Of a stretch of DNA of 64,000 bases, positions 31,128-43,095 are shown piece by piece (the stretch's first letter is position 1; each line of letters begins with the position of its first letter). Source of the DNA: Sordariomycetes sp. S80-01Y (taxonomy: Eukaryota > Ascomycota > Sordariomycetes); NCBI GenBank assembly GCA_037042185.1, contig JAXQJY010000030.1, forward strand, positions 310,001 through 374,000. Reading direction: 5' to 3'. The notes under the pieces are model-generated. The model was not told where the DNA came from. It ran no database searches and saw only the letters and a program-made list of their open reading frames with translations. Made by a program: the position numbers and the translations under genes.

Positions 31128-32229
31128 TTATTGGACCTTCAGGACAGCCTTGCCGAAGTTCTTGCCCTGCAGCTGGCCCACGAAGCCCTCGGCGGCATTG
31201 TCGATGCCCTCGGTGACGTGCAGCTTGGCCTTGATGCTGCCGTCCTTGAACCACTGCTGCATGTTCTGCTGGTGCTCCTGGGCGTAGGCCGGACCGAACT
31301 CGGGCATGCCAACCAGGAAGCCCTCCAGCATGATGTTGGAGCGGATCGTGGCCATGAGGTTCCGGATGCCGATCTGCTTGTCCTTGGGGGTGTTGTAGGC
31401 GTCAATCTGCACGAACAGTCAGTCACAGTTCCAATTACAAGAGCGCGGCTGGCAGCAGTGGGTAACTTACCATTCCGCAGATGGGGATGCGGCCGCCCTT
31501 CTTCATGTTCTCCAGGGCAGCCTCCAGGTGCTCGCCGCCCACGTTCTCAAAGTAGATGTCGATGCCGTCGGGCGCGAGCCTCTTGAGCGCGTCGTGGGGG
31601 CTCTCCTTCTTGTAGACGAAGCCCGAGTCGTAGCCCAGCTCCTTGATGAACTCCAGTTTCTCGTCGGAGCCGACACTGCCGATGACGTGCAGACCCTCCC
31701 TCTTGGCGATCTGGCCGACGATCTGGCCGACAGCGCCCGCGGCGGAGGAGACGAAGATGGTCTCGCCCTTCTTGGGCTTGCCGATCTTGTGCAGGCCGCT
31801 CCAGGCGGTGAGGCCGGGCATGCCCAGGGGTCCCAGGAACAGGGCGAGGTCCAGGTTGTGCGGGTTGTTGATCTTCCTCACCATGTTGGCCTTGGGGTCC
31901 TCGACCCTGGCCCACTGGCCGATGCCGACAAAGGCGAGGACGATCTCGCCCTCGGGGAACTCTGAGTTGTCCGACTTGTGCACCTTTGCGATGACGGAGT
32001 TGGCCATGGGCTTGTTGAGCTCAAACGCCGGCGCGTAGGACTTGATGGAGGGGTCGCGCATCTTGCCGCGCATGTAGGGGTCGTAGGAGGCGTAGAGGAT
32101 GGAGAGGACAAGGCCACCCTTGGGAGCGGTGTCAATGTCGATGGGGACATCCTCGACGGCCAGGTGCTCGCCAGCGACGGGCATGCCCGTGGGGATCTTC
32201 TTGTAGACGAGGGACTTGTTGGGCGCCAT
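31128..32229 (-). CDS. NAD(P)H-dependent medium-chain reductase (alkenal/prostaglandin reductase type)
   Basis: Exons 32229-31471 and 31406-31128; a 64-base phase-0 intron joins RIPICGM to IDAYNTPKDK. Product 345 residues, the family length. No catalytic zinc residues are present. The cofactor-binding motif is SSAAGAVGQIVGQIAK (AxxGxxG type), preceded by GMPGLTAWSGLHKIGKPKKGE and followed by VGSDEKLEF. DIYFENVGGEHLEAAL and the C-terminal LEGFLVG and VTEGIDNAAEGFVGQLQGKN stretches are diagnostic of the leukotriene B4 dehydrogenase/prostaglandin reductase/double-bond reductase group. These enzymes reduce the C=C bond of alpha,beta-unsaturated carbonyls, so detoxification of lipid peroxidation products is likely. 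The AT-rich trailer and a CT-rich leader fit a well-expressed gene. Physiological substrate unknown. Confidence 0.9.
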
Positions 32230-33761
32230 GATGGATGATCTTTACCGAGGGTCTCTACGAATTGTGTGGAATGAGACGAGTGAGAGATGAGAGTGTTGAG
32301 GCTGAAGTGTAGCTCGAGTTATGATATAGCTTGGGAGGTAGATAGACTTCACAAAGGACGTCAGCCAAGCGTTATATAAAGAATGCCAGAGTTCCGAGAC
32401 TCCGCCGCATGCAGCGTGTCCATGGTGGAAACGTGCGTCTAGCAGCTTCGACGAGAGCAAAGTTTCAGTCCACAGGAAGCTTGAGAAGCTGGAGGAGAAT
32501 TCCTCCGATTACAAATGGGGAGGGTCGATGCCGAGGCACGAAAGCACGCTCGAGCCCGCGACTCCGTCCCACCCGGAAATTTTGTGACATCATGACTCGT
32601 GGGTATGTCATTGTGAACGAATGCGGGCAGAGCTCCGCGGCGGGCACAGGGGGGAGTCTGAAAGGATGTCACTGAGTTGATGAGGCTCTTGGTGATGCTG
32701 GTTTTGACGGTCGGGGGGGTCTAGTCGTGGTGGTTTGGTTATTGTAGATTCTAGTGGTGGTATTTGCTGACTGACAGCATGCACCGCGTCAGCACTAGAC
32801 CGACCCCCTACCTAACAACGTTCTTGTGTAAGGTGTGCATTGCATCGCCCACAGGTGAAGTGCAGGACAAGACACGCAGCCTGGTATAGTAGCATTGACT
32901 GCAGATCAGTTTTGTTTGTAGTGTGAGAAGGGGAGAGGCTGATGTTCTGTGAAGGATATTGGTGAGATGGCTGAGCAGAGCTGGTGTCGCTTCCAGCATT
33001 GGCCGCACCAGAACACCAGAACTTGAAGGCAGACGGCTCATATTGCAGTGGCCCAGGGCGCTGGGGCTGGTGCAGCGGGGCTGGTGCAGTGGTGACCGGG
33101 GCCGCCTGTGGCTGCTTATTACGTTGTCAGTGGCCCAACCCAGGGCGCTGCAGGTCAACCGTGGCTTGAACGCGGCGCTGCCAGTGGGCATCCATACTTG
33201 AGGTAGACGGCGTGGGGGAAGCCGAGCCCGGGAACGTGGAACGGGAGTGGCCACTGGCAGCGACGCAACCCCTCCCCCGCTCTGGACCCTGAGTTCACTT
33301 CGCCTTCAGCCACCACGTTCCAGTCGTGCGAAGAGGGCAAACCGTCGAGTCCAGCACCCGCAACCGCCCAGGACACATTCAAACGTCCTCTGGAAGCGAC
33401 TGCCTTCCTTCACTAGAGCACCACGAGCTATCCTGGACGTGGTTGGCTGCTATCCTGCGCCGTCTACCAGAGTCGCACGAAGCCGTCGAGATGACGCGCC
33501 ACGGGAAACGGATGGCGTGCTGCTCGGCAACCCCACACTCTGCCTTAGCCCTCCCAATCGACGCGCCTTGATGCCATTGCCTTTCACGTAAACGCAATTG
33601 CGAGACGGAGGGGCAGCAGCCGGACCGGAGGAGGGGGCGCGTATAAGGAGCTGAGCGCCCCTCGTCTGCTGCCCTGCCTCTGCCTCCCTCCAAACCCTGA
33701 CCTGTCCTCGGGTTTGTAAGAATTGAGCCAGAACCCGTGCCTGAAAACACCGTCCGTCATC
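32230..33761. other. Divergent promoter, reductase and O-acetylhomoserine sulfhydrylase
   Basis: No convincing gene. G/C-rich words such as CAGTGGCCCAGGGCGCTG and CAGTGGCCCAACCCAGGGC recur near 33045 and 33127. A bZIP-like TGACATCATGAC lies near 32585; Cys-3/Met4-type regulators of sulfur genes bind related sequences, but it is far (about 1.2 kb) from the sulfhydrylase start. Confidence 0.5.
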
Positions 33762-35331
<1,570 letters not shown>

Positions 35332-36015
35332 GACAGAAGTGATGAGTTATATACCCCAAAATGACGATGCTTTTCAAGAAAGAGTTAAATCGTAAGATCA
35401 ATTTTTGATCAATGCCATTTTTCGAACCGATTCAAGGGCACCGTCAAGGGCACCGTGACCTCAGGAGCTTGGGAACAAAAGTCCAAGCTGAAACCCACGC
35501 CATGCACTGCAACCACAATAGCTGTTCTGCGACATGCCCAGTGTCTAAAGAACCCAAAACTAGATACAAGCTCAAAGTTCTACTTCCGCACCCTTCATCG
35601 GCGAAGATATTATACGTTTTTGTAAATCGTGTGCGAGCGATGCTGCTTCGGGCTACGTTCGACTCAAATACCTACGCGCGACACTGGATCCTCCACTTCG
35701 CTCACCATTACCAGCTTCACGTATCTCAAGCCTTTGAACTATAACTATAAACAGCCAATGATTCGTTCCCTTTCGCTTGTTTTGCTCCGTCCCCCTCCTG
35801 GCTCCTCTGGTTGGGGCTCGTGCAGCCAGCAACACTCTGTCGTAAACGTGACGTGCTGCGCGCAGGGGACTGGCATCACATCGCCGTGCTGGGATCGTAG
35901 ACGAAATGGTTGCATCACCTCCCCAGTCTGGGGTCCTCCAGATTCTATCAAAGGTTTGACTGACTTTAGATGTCCTGTTCTTGTCGCCCTTGACATTCCG
36001 AAGCATCTTGCAGCC
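35332..36015. other. Intergenic, no gene seen
   Basis: Trailer of the sulfhydrylase and promoter of the SdhC-like gene; nothing recognised. Confidence 0.55.
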
Positions 36016-36703
36016 ATGTCCGCTCGAATATTTGGGGTGACCGCGCCGCGGCTACGTATGTACTGGCGTCTCCTGGTGCTCGAGACGCACATTTACTGAT
36101 AGCACTCCAACAGTAACGTTTGGGCTATGTGGCAGGCCCGCGAGCTGCAGCCGTCACGTTCGCGAGTTATTGCCTATCAGTCGTTCACGTTCTTCGACCA
36201 AGTACCATGTCGCTCCAACAGAACCCACCACCAACGGCCCGAGCAGCAGCCTGCGATCTCCCAAGAGCATCCCCGTATCAGCAGAAAAGGGCCATGAGAT
36301 CCTAACGAACCAGCGGCTCAACAGGCCCGTCGCACCCCATCTCGGGGTCTACAAGCTCCAGCAAACGTGGTTCGGGTCGTCGGCCTGGATGCGAATCACG
36401 GGCTGCACGCTCTCAGGCGCCGTGTACGCGTGCTTCATCTCCTACCTCGCCGCGCCGGCGTTCGTAACAGGTGGCTTTGACAGCTCCGCGCTCGTGTCCG
36501 CCTTTGCTGGGCTGCCGAAGCTGGCGCAGGACGGCGTCAAGTTCGGCCTGGCCTTCCCCTTTGTGTTCCACTTCTTCAATGGCGTGAAGCAGCTGGCGTA
36601 CGACGCTGGCTTCGGCTACAAGAAGGGGACTATCAAGAGGAATGACTTTTATCTCTGGGGTGTGGCGCTCTTTGTGACCCCGTGGATTGTCTTTTGGTTG
36701 TAG
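36016..36703 (+). CDS. Succinate dehydrogenase cytochrome b subunit C, divergent form
   Basis: Exons 36016-36055 and 36114-36703; the 58-base phase-1 intron (GTATGT...CCAACAG) joins MSARIFGVTAPRL to LTFGLCGRPASC. Product 209 residues. Residues 1 to about 65 are a Ser/Arg-rich mitochondrial presequence. The family start RPVAPHLGVYKLQQTWF and three membrane helices are present. The quinone-site Ser103 and Arg107 (SAWMRITG) and the axial haem His166 (FVFHFFNGV) are kept. In classical SdhC the residue before the Arg is His and the sequence after the haem ligand is G-x-R-H; here they are Met106 and Lys172-Gln173. The protein should anchor complex II in the inner membrane. The changes at the quinone/haem pocket and the setting next to an accessory region suggest a paralogue in addition to the main SdhC, similar in principle to the dispensable SdhC paralogues known in some plant-pathogenic fungi. 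Confidence 0.85.
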
Positions 36704-36954
36704 GGTCATATTTGTTCATTCCTTTTTATTACACTACTCGCTTCCACCGAGAATTTCGTGGCGTGTGGTAGCTCTTGTCAACATTGGAAAAAGAAAAGGC
36801 CGCACGTTGATTGTATATGTATCTACACCTATAGGCGGCGCAGACCAAAGCTTGAGCACACTAGGCCATTTTGCGCATGTTCGTCTGGCCTATGTGGACT
36901 TTCATGTGCTGGTAACTGTGTTGTAAACCAGACCGCGCATTCTATATATCGCCC

Positions 36955-37983
36955 CTACTTCCTCACCGTGAAGGCATACTTCTCCCCACGATCCAGATAT
37001 ACAACCTTGCCGTCCGCTCCCGCGTCCGTCACCTCCTTCTTGAAGTCATCCAGCGGGGACATGAACACGTCGTAGTCGTCGTAGTGAACGGGCACCGTCA
37101 CGTCAGGGTCCATGAGGCGCATCATCTTCAGCCCCTGGGTGGCATCCATCGTGACCATGACCAGAGGGGCCGAAGGGCCGGGAATCGAAGTGCCGCCCAG
37201 GTGGATGATCATGAGGTCGATCTTCTCCCCATCCAGCCATTTCGGGATCTGCTTCAGCTCGTCGACGAAGAGCGTGTCGCCCGATATGTAGATGCGGTAG
37301 CCCACATCTAAGCCTGCTTCTGTCTCCGATTGTGCGTGCTGCTTGTAACCTAGCTCGAGCATCCATCCGTTGGTGGGAGGGACAGCCCCGAGCAAGTCGT
37401 TGGCGACAGATAGGGGACCAGGCGGCACATGCTTGCCAGGCATGCCCGTAACGCGGATCAGCGGCTGAGATTTGTCCTGTTCCCTCTGTTCAGGCTCAAG
37501 GAAAACCTTTTCAAAGAAGTCTATAGCTTGGACGTTACGAAACGGATCGTCCAGCGCCGCCAAACATTGCTTGGCGTGTGGCGTAGTGACTATCAAGAAG
37601 TCCCTATTGAGAGCCTTCTGAACGTCTTGATCAAAGTGGTCGGCGTGGTAGTGCGACAGCAGAATCCCATCAAGCGAGGGGAGCTCTTCCAGCTCGACTG
37701 CTGGGTTCGTGCGCCTCTCGGCCGTGACGCCAGGGCCCAGGTGAACGTGGTCCCCGCTGTGAAGGAAGTTGGGGTCCGTCATGAGCCGTATGCCCTCCCA
37801 CTCAAGCAGGGTCGTAGCGGTACCGATGAAATACAAGCTGGCATTCTCAGGTCCCCCGGCACTTTTACCAGAGGGATGTGTCTTGGTTTGGCCCGGGTCC
37901 AGTGGCGTTGTCCTCTGTTGGTGGGACTTGAGCAGCGGTGCTCTGTGGGAGGGCGTTAGTCCGATGGTGCCGTGAGAGGTCAT
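36955..37983 (-). CDS. Metallo-beta-lactamase-fold hydrolase (UlaG/NAPE-PLD-like)
   Basis: Single exon, 342 residues from ATG at 37983. Zinc motif SHYHADHFD (HxHxDH), then VTGMPGKHVPPG with the third His, YISGDTLFVDEL with the bridging Asp, and VHYDDYDVF with the last His. The pattern FIGTATTLLEWEGIRLMTDPNFL is typical of the L-ascorbate-6-phosphate lactonase (UlaG)/NAPE-hydrolysing phospholipase D branch. Substrate unknown; phosphodiester or lactone hydrolysis is likely. An in-frame ATG at 38091 would add a presequence-like N-terminus, but that DNA is part of a dispersed repeat also found at 43.2 kb, so I take 37983 as start. The gene is convergent with SdhC, 251 bases between stops. Confidence 0.85.
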   Translation of the reverse strand: MTSHGTIGLTPSHRAPLLKSHQQRTTPLDPGQTKTHPSGKSAGGPENASLYFIGTATTLLEWEGIRLMTDPNFLHSGDHVHLGPGVTAERRTNPAVELEELPSLDGILLSHYHADHFDQDVQKALNRDFLIVTTPHAKQCLAALDDPFRNVQAIDFFEKVFLEPEQREQDKSQPLIRVTGMPGKHVPPGPLSVANDLLGAVPPTNGWMLELGYKQHAQSETEAGLDVGYRIYISGDTLFVDELKQIPKWLDGEKIDLMIIHLGGTSIPGPSAPLVMVTMDATQGLKMMRLMDPDVTVPVHYDDYDVFMSPLDDFKKEVTDAGADGKVVYLDRGEKYAFTVRK

Positions 37984-39063
37984 AGTCGCTGTTTTCTTTA
38001 GAGACGTTGAATATAGTCTTTCGTTCACCGAGTTGCTACGGCGGATTGAAAATTGTCGGGGTATATGTGACCCCAGAATGTAGCGGATCACGATGACGTT
38101 GTCGTGAGACCATCGCTTGCATGAAGGACTCCATCTGAAGATCGAATTTAGATATGTTGAGCAGTATTTGGCTCACTTTAAGCAATTCGGTTTAATGTCT
38201 ACGTGATCCGAAAAGAATGTTGGCGAGACTTCGAATGCGGTCGTGTGTAGTAATAATTGACGATCTGGATCACTGTAGCTGCGCAGAAATATGCCAGTGC
38301 CAGGACCTGGGTTGCTGAAGAGAGTGAAGAGGTGTAACTAGATGAGAGCTCTCTGCTGGGTCGCAGCTTAGATACAGAAGGGCAGCTAGGTTGTAATTGG
38401 TGACTATTAATCTCTGAAGGTTCTAGGTTACCCGAACTCTCTAGCGAGCCTCTTACACGTGTGCCCACATGACCCTCCCTTGAGGGTAGCAGGAACCTCG
38501 TTGCTAGGTTTCCGCGGGGTTTCCGGCACTCTACGAGGTCCCTAACAACTGGGTTGTTACGAAGTGCCTGCCCTGATCGTAGTGGTATTTAGTTCACGCT
38601 TCTACACCTAGAACCGCTGAAGCTATCGAATTCACTCACTTCACCACTTTGCCATAGCACCCACCATAATCTACTAGACTTCGTTATACGGCAACGGAGT
38701 CGGACCGTATATTAACTGGTCTATATCCTAGACTGCCGTCTAGCCGGTAATTAGACTATGTAGTAATCAATCTATGTATTAATTACTAGTCTATTTGGTA
38801 ATTAGTCCGCAAAACCTCTTTTCTTCTGTATTCCGCGGTCTATCATCTAGCTTTTATCGCTTATTCAATAAATCGCACTTAGGACGATAGTGACTTCCTG
38901 CCGGGGAACCGGACTACGGTACCCGTCAGATGCGGTTCCGACCCATCAAGAGAGCCAGACGGGCTTCCGCATAACACCTTAGGCGTCGATAGACGGTTCG
39001 CTCTGCAGATTAGCCGAACCGTGTCCTCTAGTTAGAACGTGCATGGATAGTAACTATTTCTCC
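37984..39063. other. AT-rich, repeat-bearing intergenic block
   Basis: No gene. Contains copy A of a dispersed repeat (38074-38297) and an AT-rich part (38690-38880) with recurrent TAGTCTA/GGTAATTAG words (GGTAATTAG at 38746 and 38797). The look is of old, mutated repeat DNA; no element family can be named from the sequence. Confidence 0.5.
38074..38297 (+). repeat. Dispersed repeat, copy A
   Basis: Begins AGAATGTAGCGGATCAC and ends with CTGCGCAGAAATATGCCAG. Copy B at 43239-43463 has nearly the same length and orientation. The outer 120 and last 25 bases match well; the middle is more diverged. Many differences are transitions (C/T, G/A). Confidence 0.8.
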
Positions 39064-40575
39064 CTATCTATTAGGCAGGAATAGATACCCTTGTAGAAAG
39101 CTTAGAGCGTCGGCCTCGGTAGCACATTGGCTGACATGTAGCTGAAGCTGACGCTGAAACCATGATATGTCTTCTGGGGGCCCGTGTGCACAGCTGCCGA
39201 GGAATATACACCACAGTCTCAGATTTTCGGAAGCGATGTATGTCCAAATAGCCGTACCTTCTTCAAGCACAAGGCGGAGAGCTTGAGCTAGGTATCGGGC
39301 TCCTAATTGAGGCCCGTGTGAAGGGGTGCTTCCGCAGGCAAAGACGAGCGCAGCTAGGGATATGCACCGGTCGAGGTAACTGGAAGCCCCATCGTGATAT
39401 TGAAAGATTAGGCGATATTGAATGGCTTGAAATCGTCGAAAGAGCCAAGATTCGAGTTCTGCAGTAACCGCATCGGATCGAGACCATATGTCATGGGCAA
39501 CACGGCAGTGTGCAACGAGGTCTTTCAAGACCTCAAGAAGCCTAGAGCTGAGTGGCTCTTCCAGTAACTGTTTTCCGAGGCAAGGGTATGCCAGCTCAGT
39601 GATGTTGAGCTCGGCGCGGATGGTATCCGTCAACGGGCCTGGATCCCATGTCGCTGATAGCATGGTTGGCTTCATGGTTGCGATGGCAAGGTACTTGTCG
39701 GCCAGAATAGTGCTGTCGAGAATGTATGGGTTGACCGAGCGCCACCCGCCAGCGTTGGCGACAAGGTACATCAACGCTTTCAAGTGCGTCCGGGAGGCTT
39801 CTAAAGACTCCGCCGCAGTCCTCAAAATCATGTCGTTCCGCCCGGGGTGCCTTGACCAAATTACAGGCAAGCCATTCCAGAATTCAGTTATGGCTAGCGA
39901 GTACAAAGACAGTAGGAGCCAGTCATCCGCCAAACAAACCCTTTGCCCAAGTCGGAAGCGGAGATCGGGTAGGGCTTTCGCGATGAAGAATTCCGGTGGT
40001 TTCTTATGCCTGAAACGCCCTGTCGTCCACCCCAGTATACTGGAGCTATAAGCAAGTGTGGCGTACATGAGAAGCTTGTCATCAACGCAACGCTGCATTC
40101 TCCTTGTTATAATTGCTGCGTGCCGTGATGTAGCTTCTTGCATGCGTTCACTTTGCTCATGCGGATTCGGGGCGAACGCCTCGGCGACGAAATTGCCTCG
40201 GGCGACATTGAAGAATGTGCGCAAGAGAAGAGCATGTGTTTCCGCGTCGGTTCCGACGATGGTACAATGAAAAGGGTCGTAGCCGTTGGCAGACGGGTAC
40301 GTCGTTGGCATATGGCTTGGAGACGAGAGCGGTCCATGTGGGTCGGCGAAGACCAAAGAGACCGTTTCTGCATGTTCCGAACGCTGCTCAGATCTAGGCG
40401 TATTCATGGGCTGTAGGACGGAGCTCATGTTTAGCCAAGGCTTGTTGCGATTCCGTCCCTCTGCCTTGCGCCTGTTTCTTTGAACGTGGCTCAGCACAGT
40501 CGCAGCCTCAGCATGCGAACTTTTGGACAGACTACCGGAGGATCCTGTTTTGTTGATGAAAATTACTTCCTCCAT
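39064..40575 (-). CDS. Fungal transcription-factor-domain protein without zinc cluster
   Basis: Single exon, 503 residues. The N-terminus (MEEVIFINKTGSSGS ... HVQRNRRKAEGRNRNKPW) is the type often seen in fungal regulators that lack a Zn2Cys6 cluster: an F(I/V)N motif, then a short basic segment SHVQRNRRKAE. The middle and C-terminal part resembles the fungal-specific transcription-factor domain (Fungal_trans_2 type): TRRMQRCVDDKLLMYATLAYSS, DDWLLLSLYSLAITEFW, HLKALMYLVANAGGWRS. No DNA-binding cysteine cluster occurs in or upstream of the frame, so it may act through partners or be a relic of a regulator. It lies between the two repeat copies, divergent from the carboxylesterase gene (638 bases apart), which could be its target. 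Nuclear role is inferred. Confidence 0.7.
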   Translation of the reverse strand: MEEVIFINKTGSSGSLSKSSHAEAATVLSHVQRNRRKAEGRNRNKPWLNMSSVLQPMNTPRSEQRSEHAETVSLVFADPHGPLSSPSHMPTTYPSANGYDPFHCTIVGTDAETHALLLRTFFNVARGNFVAEAFAPNPHEQSERMQEATSRHAAIITRRMQRCVDDKLLMYATLAYSSSILGWTTGRFRHKKPPEFFIAKALPDLRFRLGQRVCLADDWLLLSLYSLAITEFWNGLPVIWSRHPGRNDMILRTAAESLEASRTHLKALMYLVANAGGWRSVNPYILDSTILADKYLAIATMKPTMLSATWDPGPLTDTIRAELNITELAYPCLGKQLLEEPLSSRLLEVLKDLVAHCRVAHDIWSRSDAVTAELESWLFRRFQAIQYRLIFQYHDGASSYLDRCISLAALVFACGSTPSHGPQLGARYLAQALRLVLEEGTAIWTYIASENLRLWCIFLGSCAHGPPEDISWFQRQLQLHVSQCATEADALSFLQGYLFLPNR

Positions 40576-41213
40576 GATGAGTTGGTTGACAGGTGCCCCC
40601 TTGAGGAATATTGCAGACGCAAGGCAATTGAGACGTGTAGTCGTGTTTGTGTCGTGGATCTAGCCTCGTTGGTACTTACATTACCCTTTTAATACTCTTG
40701 AACACCGCCACATCGTATTCAGGGAGGATACATCTCCATAATTGAGGAAGCTCAAGTACCAATTTGCTGACAACACGAAGACTCTGCAGCGTCACGCCAC
40801 GCCAGCGGCACAGTGGCCGGTTTCGGTAATACACTACTGCTTTGGGAGCAACAAGATCCTTTAGCTGGTGCAGCGCTTTTTGTTCCCCCTCTGACACGGC
40901 CTTGAGTTGCGCCGCCATTCAATATTCAGGAAAATTATCCACCCATGGTTGCGACTTTGCCGCCGGCCTGGGAGCAACTACTTCCGACTCATAAGCGCTA
41001 GGCGAGGCACATGCTGTGCACTTTACCTCAAGAGACTACACATTGCCCGATGGGTATGCGATAATTTATGAGATGGACTCCATGATGAACATGCCAATGA
41101 TATATATAATAGCTGGGGAAGATCATCAATATTTTGGGAAGTCTTGGTCAAGCAACAGAATAACCGAACTTCACACTTGTCAAACAGAATCAACAATAAA
41201 CTAAAATATCACA
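40576..41213. other. Divergent promoter, regulator-like gene and carboxylesterase
   Basis: No convincing gene. An 80-residue frame on the minus strand (40676-40918; MAAQLKAVSEGEQKALHQL at its start) is compact and without low complexity but matches no family I know. Confidence 0.45.
41101..41110 (+). promoter_or_regulatory. TATA box of the carboxylesterase gene
   Basis: TATATATAAT lies 113 bases before the ATG at 41214, the usual fungal distance. Confidence 0.4.
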
Positions 41214-43095
41214 ATGCGCGCAGCGGCATACTTGTTCTCGATGGGCATTGTCTCAGGTTTGACAGCCATGGCAGTCCCAACGTCTCCCACCAGTTCAAAT
41301 TGCCTCCCTGTCGTGGATCTAGGTTACGTGAGTCAACGTGCTCAATGCCCATGTGGTTTCAGTGGAAAGGGCGGTAGTCACTGATGTTCTCGCCTTAGGA
41401 ACTACATAGAGCCCTCTGGTACAACAATGAGACCGACATCTACAAGTTTCAGAACATTCGCTACGCCCGAGAGCCATCGGGTGATCTTAGATTCCGAGCG
41501 CCAGAAGCCCCGTTGAACGATCGAAGCACCATTCAAATCAGAGGGGACACGCGGATCTGCCCTCAGGGCCGACCCGATTGGATGAGCAAAAATTTCGGTG
41601 CAATTGCAAAGTACTCGAATCCAACCGTGCCGTTCACCCTGAATGCCTGGGTTGAGGATATAAAAAATGGGGTCGTACCGCCCGGTAACATAAATGCGAA
41701 TGCTACCGAGGACTGCTTGCTGCTTGACGTTCATGTCCCGAGGAAACTTCTCCACGGAGCACAAACGATGAAAGAAGGGGCCCCGGTGCTTGTTTTCGTG
41801 AGTCGATGGCCCTCTTTTTGCCGTGTTGATTTAACCTGTGGTTCTGAACAGATTCATGGAGGCGGTGGTGTCTTCGGTTCCAAGGACATCTCTGGGCGCA
41901 CCCTCTTCGAACCCTCCGGTATCCTAAAGCAGTCGCGCGATAATTTCGGCGAAGACTTTGTATTTGTTACTATCAACTACCGTCTCGGGGGTCTAGGCTA
42001 TCTCGGTGGCTCCGAAGTCCTGCGAGATGGCGATGCTAATGCAGCATTGCTTGACCAGCGCTTCGCCCTGAGATGGGTTCAGGACAACATTCATCTTTTC
42101 GGAGGATCTAAGGACCGAGTCACTGTCATGGGCGAATCTGGTGGTGCAGGCTCTGTTCTTCAACACATCATTGCCCCTGCGCAGGGAGTCAGTGGTGAAC
42201 AAGAGTCGATGCTATTCCACCGGGCCATCGTGCAAAGCCCAGCGTCGTATCCCACTTCGCGCGACCCTGAAGAGATATACGAAGAGTTTCTGTCTTACAT
42301 GAAGGTCCGAAGTCTGGATGAAGTGAGGGAACTGGACTCAGCTGCCGTCATTGCCGGCAACTCTGCCCAGATTACAGCATTCTCGCCGACAGACTACACC
42401 TACGGCCCTACTGTGGATAACAAATATGTCACCGGTCCTTTGTTGAAAAAGCTACGAGAAGGCGATTTCGATAGATCTATCAGGATCTTAGCTGCACACA
42501 ACGTCTTTGAAGGCGCTTTCTTCTTCGATCCAACTCTTAAGACCGAGGAGGATTTCAAAGATTGGATGAAGACCTCGTTCGCTGGACTCAAGGACGAAGA
42601 GTATGATAACCTCGCGGAAAATATTTATCCAGCTATCTACGATGGATCCTATGGCTATGTCGACCTTAATACCAGGCAGATGAGCATGTGGGGGGAAGCG
42701 GTCGTTGATTGCACCTACAACGCCATCAGCGAGGCTACCAAGAATGAAAGCTACGCTTGTAAGTGCCAAAGTCAATCTTATGCAGAATTTGTGTCACTAA
42801 TAGCGGTTCTTTAGATGAATTTGGCGTCTCCCCAGGTTTCCATATCCAAGACCTGGGCTACACCTTTGGAAGCAAGGCGCTGCCAGCCCCCATCCCCTCC
42901 GCACAGAGTTCGCTTCAACTAGCCATTGCCAGCTTCCTTCTCAACGGAGAGCCTATTCTGGAAGACGGGAAGCCATTCCCTTTATATACAGATGACAGTC
43001 TGACTGTCAATATCACGTCTGCCGGTACATTCTCCTCAGTTCAGAGCGCCGTCAATCAGACTAGATGCGACTGGTGGACTTCCATCGCTCGATGA
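41214..43095 (+). CDS. Secreted type-B carboxylesterase
   Basis: Four exons: 41214-41327, 41399-41797, 41852-42758, 42815-43095. Product 566 residues with signal peptide (1 to about 20, MRAAAYLFSMGIVSGLTAMA). Alpha/beta-hydrolase features in order: oxyanion motif IHGGGGVFG just after intron 2, conserved FVTINYRLGGLGYL and LLDQRFALRWVQDNI, nucleophile Ser267 in GESGGAGS (GxSxG), and the late histidine region YEFGVSPGFHIQDLGYTF created by intron 3. Cys pairs (RICPQ, ATEDCLLLDVHVP) fit the usual disulfides. All introns have GTGAGT or GTAAGT donors. Fungal members hydrolyse esters outside the cell, such as lipids, acyl sugars or feruloyl esters; the substrate is not determinable. Convergent with the GH115 gene; part of an apparent group of secreted hydrolases. 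Confidence 0.9.

Noticed and set aside
37984-38091. Upstream in-frame start giving a mitochondrial-looking presequence for the metallo-hydrolase
   Set aside because: The extra DNA overlaps dispersed repeat copy A, so the presequence-like composition is probably chance; kept only as an alternative.
40676-40918. 80-residue minus-strand frame upstream of the regulator-like gene
   Set aside because: Could be a small gene or a lost 5' exon, but no family, splice partner or promoter supports it; left as a note only.
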